This document shows, one piece after another, positions 59,301-64,000 of a stretch of 64,000 bases of DNA (position 1 is its first letter; each line of letters begins with the position of its first letter). The translations under genes and the position numbers were made by a program. A model generated the notes under the pieces. The model did not search any database, was not told the DNA's origin, and was given only the letters and a program-made list of their open reading frames with translations. The stretch comes from Roseomonas gilardii subsp. gilardii (GTDB lineage: Bacteria > Pseudomonadota > Alphaproteobacteria > Acetobacterales > Acetobacteraceae): the NCBI RefSeq assembly GCF_023078375.1, contig NZ_CP095554.1:2690001-2754000 (forward strand). The letters run 5' to 3'.

Positions 59301-59734
59301 CGGTCGGTGAAGACGAAGCGGCGGGACAGGGCGAAGTTCCCGCCCATGCCGGCCAGCGCGCCGGCGGCCACGCCGAGCACGGGGTGCGCCGCGACCAGCG
59401 GCAGTTTGGACAGGAGCAGGGCGTAGGTTCCGTAATTCAGGGCAAAGCCGATGAGATTCACCAGGAGGAAGCGCGCCCATTGCCGGTGCGCCGGCCCGGC
59501 GCCGCGGCCGCGGAAGGTCCAGGCCCGGTTCAGTGCCCAGGTGGTGGTGGCCGCCGCGAGATAGGACAGCACCCGCCCGCCATAAGGGCCGGCGCCAAGG
59601 GCGATGGCCGCCATGAGCACCGTGGAATCGACCACGAATCCGATGCCGCCGACCACGCCGAAGCGCCACATCTGCCTCAGCACGGCCCGGATCTCCGGTC
59701 CGTTTCGGTCGGTCGTGGCAAGGCTGGCCTCCAT
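59297..59734 (-). CDS. GtrA-family membrane protein
   Basis: 145 residues with four membrane helices. RFGVVGGIGFVVDSTVL, TWALNRAWTFRG and NFALSRRFVF are the GtrA-family hallmarks. Thought to flip polyprenyl-phosphate-linked sugars; coupled by ATGA overlap to the glycosyltransferase. Start ATG 59734. Confidence 0.9.
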   Translation of the reverse strand: MEASLATTDRNGPEIRAVLRQMWRFGVVGGIGFVVDSTVLMAAIALGAGPYGGRVLSYLAAATTTWALNRAWTFRGRGAGPAHRQWARFLLVNLIGFALNYGTYALLLSKLPLVAAHPVLGVAAGALAGMGGNFALSRRFVFTDR

Positions 59735-59870
59735 GACGCAGGGCAATAGGCGAGCAGCGCGTGAAAGCCAAGCGGCGGGCAATACGTTCCGTTACGGAGG
59801 CGGGGGCTTGCGCCGCGTCCGGGGGCAGGCTTCCCTCCGTGACAAACCCGACATCTGGAGAGGTTGTCCG

Positions 59871-61502
59871 ATGTTCCGCCGTGATCTCCTGGCCGGCGTC
59901 GCCCTGGCCGGAATGGCCTCCGCCCTGCCGAAGGACGGCTATGCCCAGGCGGCGAAGCCCGCAGCCACGCCTGCCGCCCCTGGGGCCGCCGCGCCGCGCG
60001 TGCTGAAGTTCATCCCGCAGGCCGACCTCGCCGTGGTCGATCCCATCGTCACCACGGCCTATGTCACCCGCCACCACGGCTTCCTCGTCTGGGACACGCT
60101 CTACGGCTATGACGAGGACTACAAGCCGCAGCCGCAGATGGCGGAGGGGCACAAGGTCGAGGAGGATGGCCGCCGCGTCACCATCACCCTGCGCGACGGG
60201 CTGAAGTTCCATGACGGACAGCCGGTGAAGGCGGTGGACTGCGTCACCTCCATCCACCGCTGGGCGGCACGCGACGCGCTGGGCCAGGCGCTGATGGCGG
60301 TCACGGAGGAGCTCTCGGCGCCGGACGAGAAGACCATCCTCTTCCGGCTGAAGAAGCCTTTCCCACTGCTTTTCGATGCGCTGGGCAAGCCCTCCACCCC
60401 GATCTGCTTCATCATGCCGGAGCGTATCGCCAAGACCGACCCGGCCACGCCGGTGAAGGAGATCATCGGCTCCGGCCCCTTCCAGTGGGTGGCCGAGGAG
60501 CGGGTGCCCGGCTCGAAGATCGTCTACAAGCGCTTCGAAGGCTATGTGCCGCGCAAGGACGGCACGCCGAGCTGGACCGCCGGGCCGAAGGTCGCGCATT
60601 TCGACCGGATCGAATGGATGGTGATCCCGGACGCGGCCACCGCCTCCAACGCCCTGACCAATGGCGAGATGGACTGGTGGGAACAGCCCACCGCCGACCT
60701 CCAGCCGGTGCTGCGGAAGGACCGCAACATCGTGGTCGAGATCCCCGACCCGACCGGTCTGGTGGGGATCTGCCGCTTCAACCAGCTCCATCCGCCATTC
60801 AACAACCCGGCCATCCGCCGCGCCCTGCTCGGCGCGGTGAACCAGGCGGACTTCATGACCGCGGTGATCGGCGAGGACCGCAGCCTGTGGCGTGACAAGG
60901 TCGGCTTCTTCCCGCCGGATACGCCCATGGCCAGCGATGCCGGGATGGAGGCGCTGACCAGCCCGCGCGACTACGACAAGGTGAAGGCCGATCTGAAGGC
61001 GGCCGGCTACAAGGGCGAGAAGATCACCCTGATCGCCGCCTCGGACTTCCCCTCGCTGAACGCGCTGGCCCAGGTCGGCGCCGACATGTTCAAGAAGGCG
61101 GGGATGGAGGTGGAGTTCATCTCCACCGACTGGGGCTCCGTGGTGCAGCGGCGCGCCAGCCGCGAGCCCCCGTCCAAGGGCGGCTGGAGCGTCTTCTTCA
61201 CCTTCTGGGCCGGACTCGACCTGTTCAACCCGGGCGTCAGCCAGTCCCTGCGCGGCAATGGCGACAAGGCATGGTTCGGCTGGCCGACCGCGCCGAAGCT
61301 GGAGGAGTTGCGCAACGCCTGGCTGGAAGCGCCGGACCTGGAGGCCCAGAAGAAGCTCGCGGCCGAGATCCAGAAGCAGGCGTTCGAGGACGTGCCCTAC
61401 CTTCCTCTGGGCCAGTATTTCCAGGCCACCGCCTATCGCCGCACCCTGAGTGGCGTCCTGAAGGGCATGCCGCTTTTCTGGAACGTGCAGCGCACGGCCT
61501 GA
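59871..61502 (+). CDS. ABC transporter substrate-binding protein, family 5 (first of two)
   Basis: 543 residues. N terminus MFRRDLLAGVALAGM is a weak Tat/Sec signal ending GYAQA, then a Pro/Ala linker. Family-5 landmarks: HGFLVWDTLYGYDEDY, RDGLKFHDGQPVKAVDCV, CFIMPERIAKTDP, NPAIRRALLGAVNQ. It is clearly paralogous to the next binding protein in the same order of motifs. Ligand likely a peptide or similar; permease gene follows the second one. Confidence 0.93.
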   Translation: MFRRDLLAGVALAGMASALPKDGYAQAAKPAATPAAPGAAAPRVLKFIPQADLAVVDPIVTTAYVTRHHGFLVWDTLYGYDEDYKPQPQMAEGHKVEEDGRRVTITLRDGLKFHDGQPVKAVDCVTSIHRWAARDALGQALMAVTEELSAPDEKTILFRLKKPFPLLFDALGKPSTPICFIMPERIAKTDPATPVKEIIGSGPFQWVAEERVPGSKIVYKRFEGYVPRKDGTPSWTAGPKVAHFDRIEWMVIPDAATASNALTNGEMDWWEQPTADLQPVLRKDRNIVVEIPDPTGLVGICRFNQLHPPFNNPAIRRALLGAVNQADFMTAVIGEDRSLWRDKVGFFPPDTPMASDAGMEALTSPRDYDKVKADLKAAGYKGEKITLIAASDFPSLNALAQVGADMFKKAGMEVEFISTDWGSVVQRRASREPPSKGGWSVFFTFWAGLDLFNPGVSQSLRGNGDKAWFGWPTAPKLEELRNAWLEAPDLEAQKKLAAEIQKQAFEDVPYLPLGQYFQATAYRRTLSGVLKGMPLFWNVQRTA

Positions 61503-61940
61503 CCCGGAGGGCATGGCCCCTTTCCTTGAAGGGGCTGTGCCAGGGGCCGTTGGCCCCGCCTTCCAGGCCAATACTGGAACGGCACAGGAATTCGCTGGTA
61601 TTTTCTTCCAGAACAGCGCGCTGCTCCGTTTTCCTCAGAAAATGCACGAGGATAAATATCCTCCTTTTCGTCACGTTTGAGCAATACTGGCGACATTTTT
61701 CCGTGAAGGAGCAACCGTTTTCCCCTCGCGGACACCATGGCGCCTCGTGTTAAGCTTCCTGTCAGGAAGGTGACGCTTCTCCGGCTCCCCACGACCGTTT
61801 CAGGCGGCGGGTGGCCCGGGGGTGGCACGCATTGTGCTGGCTGACGGCAAGGTTCCAACAGGCACGGCTTTCGCCGTTCCTGACCGGAGCCTTTCCCGTA
61901 TGGCCGCTCTCCCGGGCGCCGCTTTGGAGATTCGTTATCG
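61503..61940 (+). other. Intergenic region between the two binding-protein genes
   Basis: About 440 bases without a gene, AT-rich at 61570-61760. It holds a gcccctt/aaggggc hairpin at about 61515 and a ggggcc/ggcccc one next to it, likely ending the first gene, a palindrome gaggataaatatcctc at 61648-61663, and a cttcct-gtc-aggaag hairpin at 61755-61769. A separate promoter for the second gene is probable, so the paralogues need not be coregulated. Confidence 0.5.
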
Positions 61941-63539
61941 ATGGATCGACGTTCGTTCCTGAGGACTGGCGCCGGATTGGGCATCGCTGCCGCGACAGCG
62001 GGCCTTTCCGCCCCCGCCCTGGCGCAGGGCGCGGGGGCGCGGACGCTGCGCTTCGTCCCTCAGGCGAACCTCGCCAATTTCGATCCGATCTGGGGCACCC
62101 AGTATGTGGTGCGCAACGCCGCCACCCTGGTCTGGGATACGCTCTACGGCGTGGACAGCAAGCTCCAGCCGCAGCGGCAGATGGCGGAAGGCGAGGAGGT
62201 CACCCCGGACGGCCTGCTCTGGACCTTCCGGCTGCGGGAGGGGCTGAAATTCCATGACGGCGCGCCGGTGCTGGCGAAGGACGTGGTGGCCAGCCTGAAC
62301 CGCTGGGCGGTGCGCGACCCGATGGGCCAGATGATCCGGGCCCTGCAGAACGAGCTGGCGGCGGTGGACGACCGCACCATCCGCTGGTCGCTGAAGAAGC
62401 CCTATCCCAAGATGCTGCTCGCCCTGGGCAAGGTGAACGCACCCTGTGCCTTCATCATGCCGGAGCGGATCGCGAAGACCGACCCCTTCGAGCAGATCAA
62501 GGACTATGTCGGCTCCGGCCCCTATCGCTTCCTGCGCGAGGAATGGGTGCCGGGCGCCAAGGCGGTCTTCGTGAGGTTCGACGGCTACAGGCCGCGGCAG
62601 GAGCCCGGCTCCTGGCTGGCCGGCGGCAAGCAGGCGCTGGCGGAGCGGATCGAGTGGATCGTCATGCCCGACGCCGCCACCGCCTCCGCCGCCTTGCAGA
62701 ACGGTGAGATCGACTGGTGGGAAAGCCCGATCAGCGACCTGATCCCGGTGCTGAAGGCCAACCGCAACATCCTGGTCGATATCGCCGATCCGCTCGGCAA
62801 TATCGGCAATTTCCGCTTCAACCACACGCAGCCGCCCTTCGACGACGTGAAGGTGCGCCACGCGGTGATGACCGCGCTGGACCAGGAAGACTACATGAAG
62901 GCGATCGTCGGCAACGACGACAGCCTGTGGAAGCCGATGGCCGGCTACTTCACCCCCGGCACGCCGCTCTATACCGAGGCGGGCGGTGAAATGCTGAAGA
63001 TGCGCAACATCGAGGCGGCGCGGAAGCTACTCGCCGCCTCCTCCTATGACGGCCGCCCCGTCACCTGCATCGTGGCGCAGGACCAGCCGATCACCAAGGC
63101 GCAGGGCGACGTCACCGCCGACCTGCTGCAGCGCATCGGCTTCAAGCTCGATTTCGTGGCGACGGACTGGGGCACGGTGGGCTCCCGCCGCGCGGTGAAG
63201 GGGCCGCCGAGCCAGGGCGGCTGGAACATGTTCCACACCTGGCATGCCGGCGGAGACTGCATCAACCCGGCGGCCTACACGCCGATCCGCGCCAATGGCG
63301 ACGGCGCCTGGTTCGGCTGGCCGAAATCGGATGCGGTCGAGGCGGCGCGTGACGAATGGTTCGCCGCGCCGGATTTCGCGGCCGAGAAGGCGGCCATCGA
63401 CAAGCTCAACATCGCGGCGGTGGAGGCGGGCCTCTACGCCCCCACCGGGTTCTTCCTGTCCTACCAGGCATGGCGGCGGAACGTCTCCGGCGTGGTGCAG
63501 GCACCGTTCCCTGTCTTCTGGGGCGTTTCCAAGGCATAA
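61941..63539 (+). CDS. ABC transporter substrate-binding protein, family 5 (second of two)
   Basis: 532 residues. Signal MDRRSFLRTGAGLG with a twin-arginine motif RRSFL and cleavage after ALAQ suggests Tat export. Same motif order as its upstream paralogue: LVWDTLYGVDS, REGLKFHDGAPV, AFIMPERIAKTDP, DVKVRHAVMTALDQ. Six bases before the permease start, so this one is the operon member of the DppB-type transporter. Confidence 0.94.
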   Translation: MDRRSFLRTGAGLGIAAATAGLSAPALAQGAGARTLRFVPQANLANFDPIWGTQYVVRNAATLVWDTLYGVDSKLQPQRQMAEGEEVTPDGLLWTFRLREGLKFHDGAPVLAKDVVASLNRWAVRDPMGQMIRALQNELAAVDDRTIRWSLKKPYPKMLLALGKVNAPCAFIMPERIAKTDPFEQIKDYVGSGPYRFLREEWVPGAKAVFVRFDGYRPRQEPGSWLAGGKQALAERIEWIVMPDAATASAALQNGEIDWWESPISDLIPVLKANRNILVDIADPLGNIGNFRFNHTQPPFDDVKVRHAVMTALDQEDYMKAIVGNDDSLWKPMAGYFTPGTPLYTEAGGEMLKMRNIEAARKLLAASSYDGRPVTCIVAQDQPITKAQGDVTADLLQRIGFKLDFVATDWGTVGSRRAVKGPPSQGGWNMFHTWHAGGDCINPAAYTPIRANGDGAWFGWPKSDAVEAARDEWFAAPDFAAEKAAIDKLNIAAVEAGLYAPTGFFLSYQAWRRNVSGVVQAPFPVFWGVSKA

Positions 63540-63545
63540 GGGTCC

Positions 63546-64000
63546 ATGTTCTCGTACATCCTCCGCCGATCGTGGCGACGATCCCCGTGATGGTGATCGT
63601 CGCGCTCTTCGTCTTCTCGCTGCTCTATTTCGCGCCGGGCGATCCGGCGGCGGTGATCGCCGGCGACCAGGCGACGCCCGCCGATGTGGAGCGCATCCGC
63701 GCCACCCTCGGCCTGGACCGCCCCTTCCTGGTGCGCTTCGGCGAATGGGCCTGGCACATCATCCAGGGTGACCTCGGCACCTCGATCTTCACCAACCTGC
63801 CGGTCAGCACGATGATCGCGCAGCGCATCGAGCCGACGCTGTCCCTGATGGTGCTGACCCTGCTGATCGCCATCACCGTGGCTGTGCCGATGGGCGTGGT
63901 CGCAGCCTGGAAGGCGGGCTCCTGGATCGACCGCTTCGTGATGGGCTTCGCGGTGCTGGGCTTCTCGGTGCCGACCTTCGTGGTGGGCTACCTGCTCGCC
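63546..64000 (+). pseudogene. DppB/OppB-type ABC permease, partial, frameshift near its start
   Basis: N-terminal part of a binding-protein-dependent permease; it continues past the window. ATG 63546 reads MFSYILRR and then stops. From 63572 in another frame it reads VATIPVMVIVALFVFSLLYF, then FAPGDPAAVIAGDQATPADV, LGLDRPFLVRFGEW and GDLGTSIF, the OppB hallmarks. One base is missing near 63567-63571 (CGA-TC-GTG); adding one gives MFSYILRRLVATIP. It is not at a homopolymer. Error or mutation is open. Confidence 0.85.

Overview
The window is a high-GC chromosome segment of an alphaproteobacterium, most likely Acetobacteraceae and Roseomonas-like. The inference rests on the rrn order 23S-5S-tRNA-fMet, a complete squalene/hopanoid gene set, the GC-rich codon usage, and many periplasmic solute-binding proteins. 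It opens inside a 23S rRNA gene and ends inside an ABC-transporter permease gene.

Layout. (1) 1-2106: the 3' part of an rRNA operon (23S, 5S, tRNA-fMet). (2) 2209-11500: a 2-aminoethylphosphonate (AEP) locus. It has PEP mutase fused to a nucleotidyltransferase domain, phosphonopyruvate decarboxylase, an HpnL-like membrane protein and AEP transaminase on the plus strand. Flanking minus-strand genes encode a second nucleotidyltransferase coupled to a PhyH-type dioxygenase, and then a diiron protein, a CDP-alcohol phosphatidyltransferase and two paralogous lipoproteins. Together they look like a route to an AEP (possibly hydroxy-AEP) phosphonolipid. (3) 11654-24637: hopanoid biosynthesis and transport, with hpnN, hpnM and hpnH followed by the tightly packed minus-strand operon hpnABCDE-shc-hpnG. 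(4) 25081-33806: small unknown genes, tRNA-Gln, a disrupted Ppx/GppA gene, a palindromic repeat element, and the housekeeping genes rlmE, guaB, rsmB-like, a GNAT gene and guaA. (5) 33896-42782: an amino-acid binding protein, a nuclease/phosphatase-family protein, ribonucleotide reductase nrdA/nrdB behind candidate NrdR boxes, a TrmN6-like methyltransferase, polyprenyl diphosphate synthase and an SDR. (6) 42871-47019: transglutaminase and circularly permuted ATP-grasp/alpha-E pair, and a HAD hydrolase. (7) 47056-53562: a probable purine/nucleoside salvage region (peptide-type binding protein, adenine deaminase, creatininase-family amidohydrolase; divergent M20 amidohydrolase and nucleoside hydrolase). 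(8) 53604-59734: a small Cas2/SinR-fold candidate, a GDPD, a type I secretion pair with a small third gene, a glycosyltransferase and GtrA. (9) 59871-64000: two tandem family-5 binding proteins and the start of a DppB-type permease.

The reading frame is broken in an unusual number of genes: lipoprotein, hpnN, gppA, nrdA, transglutaminase (twice), M20 hydrolase (twice), GDPD, the T1SS ABC gene and the last permease. Eight of these breaks are restored by adding or removing one base in a run of four to six G on the given strand. gppA carries a perfect 287-bp tandem duplication and nrdA an 8-bp insertion. The G-run cases look more like consensus errors than real pseudogenes, but this cannot be decided from the sequence alone.

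The most interesting biology is the apparent union of phosphonate headgroup synthesis with hopanoid membrane genes. An hpnL-like gene is translationally coupled inside the phosphonate operon, and the CDP-alcohol phosphotransferase lies between the two sets.
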